From Acanthosepion pharaonis (Eukaryota > Mollusca > Cephalopoda > Sepiida > Sepiidae): DNA of 64,000 nt. Every line of letters starts with the position of its first letter. Position 1 is the stretch's first letter. The translations under genes were made by a program, and so were the position numbers. The stretch spans positions 377,001 to 441,000 of the forward strand of contig CAHIKZ030001194.1 of assembly GCA_903632075.3 (NCBI GenBank), given 5' to 3'. The notes beneath the pieces were generated by a model. It did no database searches, had not been told where the DNA came from, and worked only from the letters and a program-made list of their open reading frames with translations. Positions 12,519-22,989 of this stretch are shown here, piece after piece.

Positions 12519-13790
12519 TCAGGTCATCTCATAAGTTCTGTCCGAATTTTGAATAAAGAAAACAAGTGAACAAATGTTACATTTAATTACAGATTCAATC
12601 AACAATGTATTTTCCCTGATTATCTATGACTTCCTTCCATCTATTAACAAGCTTACTAATTCCATTACTGTAAAATTCTTTTGATTCGAAGAACTCACAA
12701 ATGTCAGTTTTAGCCTCTTCCTGTGTTACAAAAGCTGTTTCTTACAAATAATTCTGTAAGCTACAAAACAAATGGTAGTCTGAAGGAGCAAGATCGGGAG
12801 AATAAGGTGGATGAGGAATTTTCTCCCAACCAAGTTCTTCGACCTTTTGTGACGTGATTCTTGCTGTGTGGGGTCGCACATTGTCCTGATGAAACATCAC
12901 CTCTTTCAATTCACTAGAGCAGGTATTTTTTTCCTCAAAGGTTGGTTCAAATGCTCTAATTGCTGACAGTATATTTGAGCATTAATTGTTGCATTAGGTG
13001 GTAAGAATTCAAAATGGATTATTCCTTGGCGATCCCACCAGATTGAAAGAACCTTTTGCCCATGAAGTTCCCTTCTCAGCTGTGGCTGGAGTCCTTCCCC
13101 TTTACCAAGCCACTGTCTATGATGCTTAATATTTCGATAAAAGATCCATTTTTCGTTGCCAGTCACAAGTCTATCCAAAAAAGGGGAAACAATTTGGCAA
13201 GAATGGAGAGATGTCAACTCGGGATTTGAGGTTGTTTTCAGACAATTCATGAGGCACCCATTTTTCAAGTTTAGGAACTTTTCCAAGTCGTTGAAGATGA
13301 TGATGATGAACAGTTGTAAGGTTTGAACTGAGAACCACTGCTAATTCCTCAACTGATAAAGCAGGATTTTCTTCAAGGGCTGCTTCAAGAAGCTTTTCAT
13401 CAAACTCAACTGGACATCCGGTTCGATCTTCATCTTCAAGGGTGAAATCTCCACCTCTGAATTTTGCAAACCATCTTCTGCAAGTTCTTTCATTCACATA
13501 TTCCTTTCCATAAACTGAGTGAATATTTCTAGCCACTTCAGCTGCTGAGTTTCCTTTCTTGAACTCAAAGCATTATGTGCCTCAAATGATTCTTGGGTAC
13601 TTCCATGTTAGCAGGGTTTTAATCAAACAAAATTTAATTTTATTGTTTTCTGAAATAAAATTTGATCAGTTTAAATGCATCTAAACATAAAAATAATGTT
13701 CAGCTCTATTAGACATTATAAAATACTCTTTAAATTTCGTTCATTTTAACAAAAAGTTAAAATTCGGACAGAACTTATGGGATGACCTCA
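12519..13790 (-). mobile_element. Near-complete mariner transposon, inactivated
   Basis: The element is 1272 bp with terminal inverted repeats: TCAGGTCATCTCATAAGTTC at the left, TGAGGTCATCCCATAAGTTC read inward from the right, and the match continues through CTGTCCGAATTTT. TA duplications lie at 12517-12518 and 13791-13792. The minus-strand transposase frame starts near 13606 and ends near 12595, about the family length of 345 residues. It has the helix-turn-helix part, a WVPHEL motif, and a D34D catalytic domain. The frame is broken by several frameshifts and stops. The first catalytic Asp has become Asn. Confidence 0.93.
12595..13606 (-). pseudogene. Mariner transposase pseudogene
   Basis: Transposase of the mariner DDE family, which would cut and rejoin the element at TA sites. 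Visible in order: N-terminal MEVPKNHLRHIML, then a frameshift; helix-turn-helix with ERTCRRWFAKFRGGDF; KWVPHEL; first catalytic motif TGNEKW (normally TGDEKW; Asn codon AAC at 13155-13157); WW...G; second motif QDNVRPH (Asp codon 12883-12885); PYSPDLAPSDYH with the third Asp at 12778-12780, giving the 34-residue spacing of D34D mariners. At least three frame changes are needed to read it through. It cannot be active. Confidence 0.92.
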
Positions 13791-13792
13791 TA

Positions 13793-15190
13793 CATTTAGT
13801 TTGCTACTATCTTAATATTTATTTGCTACTCTGGTTTATGTTTAGTGGTTTTTGTATCACATAATTGCTAAATTGATGACCTTTTCACAAATATATTAAC
13901 ATAATGTATACTTGAATTGAGATTTGTTACTGTAATGACAAGGTTCTATTTTCATGTTTCTAAGAAAATGTAGCCTGTTGCAGGGCTCCAGACTCATTTT
14001 TTTTTTCATCATCATTTTGGAAAATAACTAAGTCTCCTGAAAACATTTCCAATTAATAAAAATATAAAATACCAGTGTTATTTATTCATAATATGTTTTG
14101 AAACCTTATCATTTATAGTTGTTAATATAATGTAGACACCATTGAAAATATTTAAGAAATAAATTAAGGCTAAAATAGTAAAATTTTTAAAATGAATAAA
14201 TACAAAAACAAATTAAATTTGACTGTATTTTTTAAAAGATCACATTTATTTTTATTTAAATATTTAATTTAAATCACCTTGAATAATTTTACCTGGATTG
14301 TTTTTAATTTTATGCTCAGAGTTACTTTTATCATACTTTAACAATTGTGCTGTATGCATTCATTTTCTATACAGAATATTATAATGTTCCAACTATTCAT
14401 GATCCAAAAACAGTTTTGTCTTTATCAAAAAATTTGAATTTACCTTTCATGTTTATCATTTTTAAAATTTTCCTTCATATTTTTAATTCAGTTTATGATA
14501 AGCAAAAAAAACACAGCCCATGTTTGTTAATGGTTCCTCCAAGTTTTTTTAACCAGAAATTGACAGAAAAAGTAATTTTCTTGCTTTGTTAAAAGCAAAA
14601 TTATTTTTTTACAAGTAGATCTGAATATTTTTTGCATTTAGAGTTAGCACAAATATCTAAATTCAAGTTCTTCAACCATCATTTTTTTATTCAGGTTTTA
14701 TTCACCAGTTTAAAAGGAAGCATTAAAATTTTGTTTGTGTCTGTGTGTATGCTCCATTTATTAAAACCCACCTGAATTGGTGAAAAGTAAAAACAAAATT
14801 ATTGTAAGAAATTAGTTGCTTTTAGAATAAATACAATAGAATTTTAATTAAAAATTTTGTCTTGGCACAGCATTGTCCCCAAAAACCTAACCAGTCATCC
14901 TAATGTTCTATCATTCCAGTATGATGAGATGACATTAATCTCAAGCCCTGCTTTTGCTAATAGGTTGTTTTGATTATTGTGTATTGTTTTTGCATTAAAA
15001 AAAAAATTAAGAAGAAATTGATAATTAGCAGTTATGCAGTATTATTTTTTCTTGCAAAGAGAATTATGGGTAGGTTCTGGTCTTCCTGTGGTGATGGATT
15101 TTTGTTAAGTAAGCAGTTAACGTTGTAAGCCTAATCATAAAAGGGGTTTATCTTATTTTTTCATATTGATATTGTAACTATTTCTTCACC
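13793..15190. other. Intronic AT-rich sequence, nothing recognised
   Basis: Lacks coding or repeat signatures that I can name. It ends at the acceptor of the 15224 exon. Confidence 0.5.
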
Positions 15191-15223
15191 ACTTTCACAG
15201 GTGTCTAGTTTTATTTTTTACAG

Positions 15224-15539
15224 AAAAGGAATTAACTTCTGTAGATTTGAGTAAATCCTTGAAAATCCACCTAACCAGTTCCCCAGAAGAAGCAACTGCT
15301 GTATTTAAAGGGATGCTGTCTTCAGGTCTGTCTTCATCCCCTGATAAATCATTTGGGAAAAGCTTGTTCACAGATGATGATTCAGTTGTGAATGACCAGT
15401 CACGTGTGTCTCCATCTGATCGGGGAGATGTGAAAGAATCATCATATGAAGATGAAACTGATAATGTGAAAACATTGGAAGATCTAGGAACTGAATCTTC
15501 GATTATTACCACGGAAACATCCAAAGCTTTTCCCACAAA
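15224..15539 (+). CDS. Gene A, long Ser/Asp-rich exon (about 105 residues)
   Basis: The acceptor is TTTTTTACAG and the donor is AA|GTAAGT, a near-consensus site. Entry is phase 1 and exit phase 2. The encoded stretch is low-complexity and acidic, with repeated Ser-Ser, Asp-Asp and Glu-Glu pairs (for example GLSSSPDKS and TDDDSVVND). It is probably disordered and rich in potential phospho-acceptor sites. No domain is recognisable. The frame is open through 316 nt of sequence less AT-rich than the flanking intron, which supports a real exon. Confidence 0.82.
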
Positions 15540-15699
15540 GTAAGTATTTATAAATATTTATATTAAGTATAGTTGGAAAATGCTGGTACATACATGCATC
15601 TAAGATCCCCCCTCAAAAAAAAAAAAAAAAAAAATGATAATTAGTATTAAGAAGATCTAGTGTGAGTGGTACAGTATCTGAATGCCTGTGTCAATACTT

Positions 15700-16400
15700 A
15701 ACAGGTGGGACAAGCAGTATGAGGTTTTGCATTATCCTACAGTCAATTCTGCTCCTATTCTATTCACTACTTGTGGCCAAAATGCTTGCAACTTTTGATA
15801 CAGCAGTTCCAAATACTAACTGGACTTTTCCATGATAGTCTGATCATGTTGCAAGTTGGATTAGAGGATCACTAAAAAGTCAGGAGAATATTTTTGGAGT
15901 TAAGATTTGATTTTGGTATAATTGAGTGGCTAGTAAGTTTGTCAATTCAATGAAAGCCACATTTCCAATTATCATACAGAAACCGCTTTTCATCATTGGT
16001 AAGAACACTATCAAGAAAAATGGTCATTTTTTTTTTTTAAATAAGCAAATTGCAGCAAATGTCAAACTGTGCAAGTTGCTGATCATCAATCAAATAATGG
16101 ATTACCCACTTCTGCACTTTGTGCCAAATATCTTTTGACTCTTGTTTGGACAACAAGATTCATTTTTTTTCTCCTGACACTTGAGTGTTTCTTGATGAGT
16201 CTTCATGATTGCTCTCAATTCTTCATTGTCAAATGATGGCTTGTGACTACAATCAAGCTCATCTTGGAAAACCAGATCACCAGAAATTAATTTTTAGAAT
16301 CAACAATTCTGAAACTGATGCCAAGTATTGCAAGACACCAAGTACCGTTGAAATTATAGCTGGTTTCAGCTGTGCAATGTCAGTTGAAACTCCTAGCAAA
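15700..16400 (-). mobile_element. Second mariner-like transposase remnant
   Basis: Minus-strand frames show KVQKWVIHYLIDDQQ..., FDICCNLL, and then FLDSVLTNDEKRFLYDNW. These parallel the mariner order KWVPHEL - R.ICE.LL - F(L)..IVTGDEKW...Y.N. Catalytic Asp is kept here but the Trp after DEK is Arg. Poly-T insertions and stops break the frame. Terminal repeats were not found, so the borders are approximate. Confidence 0.55.
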
Positions 16401-17379
16401 TAATGATACGGAAATCACATTTATAAATTTATTTCTTCAATACTCTACATAGAAGAAAAAAAAACCCTCAAGCACCTTTAAAGAGGAGATGCATAGCTTT
16501 AAAATGTAATATGTACACATAAACAGAAGGGAATGAGGTGCTAAAAAATGATTGTGAAAACAGTCCTCTTATTTCTACCTTAAAAAAAAAAAAAATAAGC
16601 AGCACTTTTCTCCAACACTGAAAGAATGTGTCTTGTTAGATTTTGAGTAACATTTCTATCCTCATCTTTATAATATGAGCATCAAATTAACATCAGTGAA
16701 TTGTCATAACTTAAAGAAATATGAGAAAAACTGTGCAATAAAGTTGGTGTCTCTAAATAATTTGTGTATTCTTATCAAAAGTGAAATGAAGATCAAAATG
16801 ATTACAGTTTTAATTATGTTAGGATTACAGTCATCAAAATTATACTTGAAAGTGGATTATTTAAAGTAAGTCTTCTGTTTTTATAAGTAAATGTCTGTCT
16901 TAGCATCCAAACCTCTTGCATGCTTATAGTTGCAAGAATGTGATAAGCATGTGGTGAAACACTATCTTCTGTCACTGTCCATAGTAAATAAATATAATAG
17001 TAATAATTCGAGGTAGTTTGCCATCTGTATACATATTTATAGTACTATATTTATAGCAGTACATAATGTATGCCAAAAATATGATTCCTTTAAAATATTT
17101 CTACATATATTTTAATGTTTTTATGTAATGTAAACCAAATAATTTGGGTATATTGATGATACAGTTCAGTAGATTCTTTTGTTAATCAGAAAATACTCCA
17201 ATTCATTGACAAAAAAATGAAAGGTCTGTTACCTTTATAGCAAAATGTAACAATGTACCTGTTGTTGTTTGCTTAATGCTATTTTTATTTGAAAAATACT
17301 TTCATTCTCATTTTAAAGACTTTTCCATGAGAAACTTTCACAGCTTTGATGAATAATTTTCTGTTTTTATTTTGGACAG
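16401..17379. other. AT-rich sequence before the 17380 exon
   Basis: Only chance frames and short A/T runs are present; nothing was recognised. Confidence 0.5.
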
Positions 17380-17450
17380 GAATGAAGTTGATTTTCAGAA
17401 GGATATAATAGATGATAATGATGATGAATTTTCTGGTAACCTGAATAAAG
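17380..17450 (+). CDS. Gene A, short acidic exon (24 residues)
   Basis: The acceptor is TTTTTATTTTGGACAG and the donor AAAG|GTCTGT. It enters in phase 2, completing the Lys codon begun in the previous exon, and leaves in phase 1. It encodes NEVDFQKDIIDDNDDEFSG and a few more residues: a run of Asp/Glu that continues the acidic, presumably disordered part of the protein. Confidence 0.7.
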
Positions 17451-17533
17451 GTCTGTCATATTGCCTTAATCAATTGTAAACTACAAAGATTTGTAGATTT
17501 ATACATACATCTCAAGTAATAATGGTGTGCGTT

Positions 17534-17540
<7 letters not shown>

Positions 17541-17564
<24 letters not shown>

Positions 17565-17566
17565 GC
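17541..17566. repeat. (TA)n microsatellite
   Basis: A run of alternating T and A just downstream of the 17450 donor. Confidence 0.9.
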
Positions 17567-17716
17567 TATGATTGTTTACATTAAGTTACAAATTCAGAGC
17601 AGACATGATAGATTGGGAAAGATCAACAAAGATGCGTATTTAAAAGCAGTAATTCGAGCTTTGCTTAACCAGAAGTTCTCTGTGGCTGAACAGTCATAGC
17701 ACACCAGGCTGAATGC

Positions 17717-17718
17717 TA

Positions 17719-17753
<35 letters not shown>

Positions 17754-17754
17754 T
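17717..17754. repeat. (TG)n(TA)n compound microsatellite
   Basis: TG dinucleotides followed by TA dinucleotides, next to a Penelope-type end motif (17785-17832). Confidence 0.9.
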
Positions 17755-17784
17755 TATGAATAAAAATGACAATAGGAAAACTAA

Positions 17785-17832
17785 TAATTGCTGACGCGTT
17801 TCATCCAATGTGAACTTTATCAAAGCAAACTA
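17785..17832 (-). ncRNA. Hammerhead-ribozyme-like motif of a Penelope-like terminal repeat (putative)
   Basis: Minus strand reads TTGCT-TTGATAA, a short stem-loop (GTTCA/TGGAT with one extra A before it), GAAA, CGC, GTC, AGCAA. TTGCT and AGCAA can form stem I around the core, and GTC is a permitted cleavage triplet. Compared with the CUGANGA...GAAA consensus, positions 3 and 8 are U and A instead of C and G, a change that keeps the 3-8 pair. Stem III would be minimal, as in the hammerheads known from Penelope-like elements. Activity is not claimed. Confidence 0.4.
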
Positions 17833-18382
17833 CGAAATGAATTTAATTGAACAAGGTAACTAATAAAAACAAAAAACGGAATGTTCCTAGCAACTGGAAT
17901 GTAGAGAACACTATTTTCATATTGTTAACTGAAAATAATGTCAGTATTTGTCACGTGTGGAGAATATTGTCATTATATCTGTGTTGATGTATTCAATCAT
18001 TTTCTTTTGATTTTATGAATCTGTTGTGTACATTTCTTTGTGAGAGCATTAATTTTGTTAAGAGAGGTGAAATGGGGAAAAAACCTGGGCGTAGATTAAT
18101 ATTAATCATATTTGAGGCCCCTTTAAGAAAATCCCAAATTAAACTATATAATACTATTTAGCTTAAAAAAATTATTTTTTTGAAAGTTATTCAACATCAC
18201 TTGAGAATGGAACAAAAACTTTAATTGTAAGTTAAAGATTAGTTATTAGTTCCAAAACATGGTCATTTCTATGTTGTAATGAATATATATTTAAAAAAAA
18301 ATAATATTATGCTCTAATGTGTATCGAGTACTGGTTTTAAAAATAAATGCTAAAGAACTGTAGATTATAAATCTGTTTTTCT

Positions 18383-18404
18383 TTTATATATATATATATA
18401 TATA
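18383..18404. repeat. (TA)n microsatellite
   Basis: Simple alternating TA run. Confidence 0.9.
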
Positions 18405-18479
18405 ATTCTTGTTTGTCTATGTGAGATTTAAGTGAATATTGAATCCATTACATTCACTTACATGCTAATACCATTGGGA

Positions 18480-18680
18480 AAGTTATGAATCCTCTTCTCC
18501 TTCCAGCTATGGGTAAATAGCAGGACAGACTGGGTTCTATAGCCTTGGATGGCAACTGGTCTACCGCAGAAAGGAGTGGCAACCTACTGTGGGAAAAATC
18601 TGTCCTATCAGTCAGATATCGAAGATACATGATCGCCTAAGTGTGTATCACACATGGCACATAACTGACTGACTATGTGG
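18480..18680. repeat. Interspersed repeat shared with 3.3-3.6 kb
   Basis: Contains GTAAATAGCAGGACAGACTG and a following AGCC..GGATGGCAAC block similar to 3315-3400. It has higher GC than its surroundings and no coding content. Confidence 0.5.
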
Positions 18681-18809
18681 GGTAATGTATATTTGTGTAT
18701 GCCTAGTAGGAGGCATTTTCAGCTATGTTTGGTGGTTGTCATATCCTAAACTCTTTATGGATTTTATAAAAGTTGGTGATCTAAATAAAGCAATTTTGCC
18801 ATGTGTAAA

Positions 18810-18823
18810 ATATATATACATAC

Positions 18824-18858
<35 letters not shown>

Positions 18859-18860
18859 AA
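18810..18860. repeat. (TA)n(CA)n compound microsatellite
   Basis: TA repeats pass into CA repeats around 18836. Confidence 0.9.
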
Positions 18861-19049
18861 TGTAAAAGAATGAAAAGAATATAAATTCAAATGTTCATAA
18901 CATTATTTTATTGGAACATGCCAGTTACTGCAACAAAAATGCATATTTGTTTTGATGTCTAAAGATGTCTTGTCAGGAGGTTAAAAATGGTGGTAATAAA
19001 TGATTTTATTTAAAAATACAGTTTATGAAATATCACTTTTTTATTTTAT

Positions 19050-20040
19050 TTTATTTTTTTTTTTTTTTTTTTTTTTACATTTTTGAAAATTTTCCATAGA
19101 AGGCAAAGAAACAAATATATAAAAAAAAAATTTATTGAAAAAAGGAGGGGGGAAAAAAAGAAAAGGCATAAGAAATCAACCCTACTACAAAGAGAAGGGA
19201 AGGAAAAAGAAGGAGAGGAGTATATCTAAATTTTACAGATACAAATGAAAAGGAAAGAGAAGAAAATAAGATATGAGAAGTTGATACCAGTTTTAGCCAA
19301 TGAGAATGAGAACACGTTAAGATGGAAAATTCAAAATTGAACGGAAATATAATGTGACAAGATAGGAAACATTACAGATACAATGTAGCAATTCAAACTT
19401 TGACATTTTGAATGAAATCACATATTCAAACAAAATTAAACAGTACGTAAATAAGACACTTTAAGAAGAAAAACCATATACAAACAAAACAACTACTTAA
19501 CCATATCAACCTTACATTATATATTTGAATACAAATTAAATTTTAAGCATTTATATGACTTTTATATAATAAATCTTAAACAATTATCTGACTTTTATAT
19601 ATTTATATTAAATTAAAAACTATTCTCAAACAACATCACAAGTAAAATAATTATAAGCTAATTCACGGCTAACCTTACTACCAGTAATTTACAAATACTA
19701 ACCTATTTGATATCATAATCAAGAATAAACCACTAAGGATAACATTAAAATGTTTATATAAACATAATATAACATAAAAAGAGTGATTATTTAGTTAGAA
19801 AGTTTAGCAAGATTGTAAGGTTAATTCCTTAATATGCCTACAATTCACTGTAGTTTCATATCTCTGATTTAATAATTGATTGCTATTCAAGAGTTTAATT
19901 ATCTCAATTTTCTCCTGTAGACAAAGTAAACTCTGTTCAGTCATGGATTTACAGATTCTGGCTTGTTTAAGAATTTTTCATTTAACTTTAGATGTTTTCG
20001 TCTTTCAATTTTCAAAACTGTTTAGAAAGTGAAGTCATAT
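19050..20040. other. T-tract and A/purine-rich stretch, possibly the 3' part of the adjacent Penelope-like element
   Basis: A long T run (about 19040-19077) is followed by about 200 bases of purine-rich sequence (AAGGAGGGG, GGAAGGAAAAAGAAGGAGAGG) and AT-rich sequence. There are no open frames. It follows directly the C-terminal coding end of the element at 20042-21200 (minus strand), so it may be that element's untranslated tail. Confidence 0.35.
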
Positions 20041-20041
20041 T

Positions 20042-21200
20042 TCATTTCTCAGCATTAGTAAAGGATGAAAGATGATTATACAAACGTTTAATAAAGGTAT
20101 TCATTGCACTCCCAATATATATTTTAACAATCTTGGGATTTTCAATTGATGAAATAGAGCATATATGCACAAAGGATTTTGTTAAGCACTTGTTAGGTAA
20201 AGGACATTGGTTGGAATTTTTACAATTACATAGGTTGGTGATACAAGATAAATTAGAATCACTATTAGCATTACAATTATTATTGTTATATAATTTCAAT
20301 ATTTTCTCTAGATTATTAGTACAACTATAGCTAAGTTTTAGAGTATTCTGATTAAAGATTTTACTTAATGAATTACTTTTAGGAAAATGTTTATCCATTA
20401 AGTTAAGAAACTTATGTCCCAATTTAGTATGAACTAATTGATTGAATGGAGATTTATACCATATGATCTTCCTGTTTCTGTTTTTCTTTCTGGAACAACC
20501 ATAATCTTCTACAAACTTAATTTCAGAAGATCTGAACCCACTATCTCTTTAAACCATTTGTTTTTCCAATATCTCTTTGTTAGAGGAGTGTTGGCTAATA
20601 CGTTGTTCAACAGATGAATTATAAACTGTGGATGATTGGAGATAGGGTGGATATAAATTGGGTTGGCATTGTTTTTCATGTACGGCTGAAAATTATCGAG
20701 AACTAAATTTAAAGTTACGCCTAAGAAAACAACTTGTTTGATATTGGAATTAATTATTATACTAAGATTAAAAGATATTAAAACTCTATGGATTAATTTT
20801 GTAAGTTTGTCAGCTTTAATTCCAGTAGAGTTATTAACAACCCTGAGACCATTGTCCCTATAAAGTCCTATACTATTTAAATCAATATCTTCATATGCTA
20901 TGAGGTTGTACAATAAGAACAATCCAACTAAATCAGAAGACTCTGCAGAATCCACTGATCCCAGTGTTATGTTGAAATAATCAACCAAATTTTTAATCCA
21001 CTGTTATTGTGGGTGAAGACTGATCTTCTACATTTCAAAATAATGTTAATTTCATCCTTTGAAATGTCTGAATAAACATCAGCAAATTTCAATACTAATT
21101 GGAAAAGGTCTTTAGAGATAAAAATCCACGATATTGAATTGGATGAAAGTACAATTCTTGTCTTCAATGTTCTTGAACCAATCGATCATTTTAGAAGTAC
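20042..21200 (-). pseudogene. Penelope-like element: reverse transcriptase and GIY-YIG nuclease remnant
   Basis: Minus-strand frames give, in order: a finger/palm region with MIDWFKNIEDK; an RT core with VGLFLLYNL, then IGLYRDNGL at the catalytic box (normally YRDDG; Asn codon AAT at 20851-20853), then FLGVTLNL; SNHPQFI; and a C-terminal GIY-YIG-type domain with CPLPNKCL and KIYIGSAMNTFIKR..NHLSSF. This RT plus GIY-YIG order is diagnostic of Penelope-like retroelements, where RT copies the RNA and the nuclease nicks the target. Several stops and frameshifts break it; the lost Asp alone would abolish RT activity. Confidence 0.9.
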
Positions 21201-21214
21201 CACTAACACAAACC

Positions 21215-21348
21215 TGAATTTCAGTGTAAATTACCTACTAGAATTATTAATCCAATTAGATTGAAGATTAGTAGAATAAGTAAAGTGATCTTAGAACGTG
21301 TCAACCTACAAATAAAAAATCTACTTGATCTCATACAATGGTGTGGTA

Positions 21349-21350
<2 letters not shown>
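21215..21350 (+). mobile_element. Inverted 5' piece of the same Penelope-like element
   Basis: On the plus strand this stretch encodes LPTRIINPIRLKISRISKV and ILERVNLQIKNLL, the sequence that in Penelope-like proteins lies immediately before the ..W...DWF segment found on the opposite strand at 21150-21200. So the N-terminal part of the RT region is inverted relative to the rest, with the break between about 21200 and 21222. Confidence 0.75.

Positions 21351-21406
<56 letters not shown>
21351..21406. repeat. (AT)28 microsatellite
   Basis: An uninterrupted alternating AT array of 56 bases directly beside the inverted Penelope-like piece. Confidence 0.95.
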
Positions 21407-21409
<3 letters not shown>

Positions 21410-22137
21410 TGAATTATTCACACAAAAACAAATGCAAAGGTCAATGATTTAATTGGCGAGAAATCCATCGTCGCAAACAATTCAAATAATATACAAAAAC
21501 CTCCGAATCCGTTATGAATGAAAAGATCCTTGTTTCTATAAATTCCTGCCGCATTAGTTCTTATTTTACTACAAGCTTTCGTCTGTTCCTACAGACATCT
21601 TCAGGTATGGAATAGATGTTGTTCTTGTTTTTTTCTCTTAGTAATAAGAGGACAACGAAAATATATGTATTGTTGTATCCGAAAATGCTATTGGAAATGA
21701 GTTATTGTTTTTGAGCGTGTAATAGCAACGCTGAGTTTGATTTTAAATTTTTACAGTTGTGCGTTCATGTACAAATATGGTGATGAACAAATTTTTTTTT
21801 TTTAAATCATTAACCTTTGCATTTGTTTTTGTGTGAATAATTCATGAATTTGTAAATTGATTGCACGTTTATCGAAATTAAAATAACTGATCCAAGTGCG
21901 ACTTTTGGATAATAAGTGCGACATTACTGTAATTATTGAACAATATAGTTCATGCCACTTTGACAGAAAATTTACCAGTAAAAAATTCTTTCATAACGGA
22001 TTCGGAGGTTTTTGTATATTATTTGAATTGTTTGCAACGATGGATTTTTCGCCAATTAAATCATTAACCTTTGCATTTGTTTTTGTGTGAATAATTCATG
22101 AATTTGTAAATTGATTGCACGTTTATCAAAATTAAAA
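21405..22137. repeat. Inverted and direct repeat block, probably Penelope-like terminal repeats
   Basis: 21405-21520 is the reverse complement of roughly 21990-22095 (shared AAACAAATGCAAAGGT, CGCAAACAATTCAAATAATA, CCGAATCCGTTATGAA). In addition 21804-21883 is a near-perfect direct copy of 22059-22137 (AAATCATTAACCTTTGCATT and onward). A hammerhead-like core sits between the arms (21577-21604). The arrangement fits paired terminal repeats of Penelope-like elements. Confidence 0.65.
21577..21604 (-). ncRNA. Hammerhead-ribozyme-like core (putative)
   Basis: Minus strand reads CTGAAGA, T, a hairpin GTCTG/CAGAC with a six-base loop, then GAAA. This matches the hammerhead core CUGANGA - stem II - GAAA, with one extra base before stem II. 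I could not find a convincing stem III and cleavage triplet, so self-cleavage is uncertain. Penelope-like elements are known to carry hammerheads in their terminal repeats, which fits the setting. Confidence 0.4.
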
Positions 22138-22427
22138 ATATATATATATTATTATTATTATTATAATTTTTTCTTTTTTAAAAATATGATTCCATCATGA
22201 CACAGATATTTCTATGTTTCAAAACTGAAACTAAAACTGTAAAAATTAAACTTAGAATCCAGAGTTTCGTTCCATTATGCTAGGAATAATTTTCTAAGAA
22301 ATTTACTTAATTTATAAGCGCAGACAATCTTAACATTTTGAGTTGTTAATGTTGAGGAAAATTCAATCTATTTTGATTAGGGATGGTTGGGTTTTAATTT
22401 TCCTAGATAACTTATGTATCAAATATA

Positions 22428-22984
22428 TACTGCGTGCCAAATTATTATCAAGATAACTTTTTTTCTAATATTTCAAAAACCGTCTAATTAATTCACACAA
22501 AATTTTCACACAATGTTGGCAACACTGATCTGCGCAATCACTGAAATTTTTGTACTGATCTGCAGTTCATTACCCAGTCCTTGCACCATCTATCTGGCCC
22601 ATCAAGTGTTGCTCGAGTTTCGTCTGTGAACAAAACTTTAGAGAAGTCAATCTTCATATTGTCCTCGGCCCATTTCAATCGATTTTGAATGTGATTTCTC
22701 GTCAACGGAGGCTTCAATAAAAGTTTGACTGTTGCTATTTCCCTCAGATACTGGCACCGAGTAATTTAGACACAGTAGGATCCCCAATGCGACTGAAAAG
22801 CTCTTGACTGGTAAGTCCAGGGTTCTTTGTGGCCTCTCGTTTAAGTTGTGACAAGAGACGATGTGAAATAACCCTCCGCTTGCCTTTATCTGCCCTTTTG
22901 TGTACTTGTGTAGAGTCGGCGGTGAACTTTTCATTGTTTGATGACACCTCCCTATCATTTTAGAAATTTATTTGGCACGCAGTG
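22428..22984 (-). mobile_element. Internally deleted Tc1-like transposon (557 bp)
   Basis: The ends are inverted copies: TACTGCGTGCCAAATTATTA at the left and CACTGCGTGCCAAATAAATT read inward from the right, with TA flanks at 22426-22427 and 22985-22986. Minus-strand frames show a Tc1-type transposase N-terminal half: a basic helix-turn-helix part (KRRVISHRLLSQLKREATKN), then PPLTRNHIQNRLKWAED and VLFTDETRATLDGPDRW with the first catalytic Asp. The rest of the catalytic domain is missing. It is non-autonomous and frameshifted. Confidence 0.85.
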
Positions 22985-22989
22985 TATGT

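Noticed and set aside
15195..15536. Minus-strand open frame of 113 codons opposite the 15224 exon
   Set aside because: It is the mirror of a real plus-strand exon; the plus strand has matching splice sites and phase.
20133..20330. Plus-strand open frame across the GIY-YIG region
   Set aside because: It is a shadow of the minus-strand Penelope-like coding sequence.
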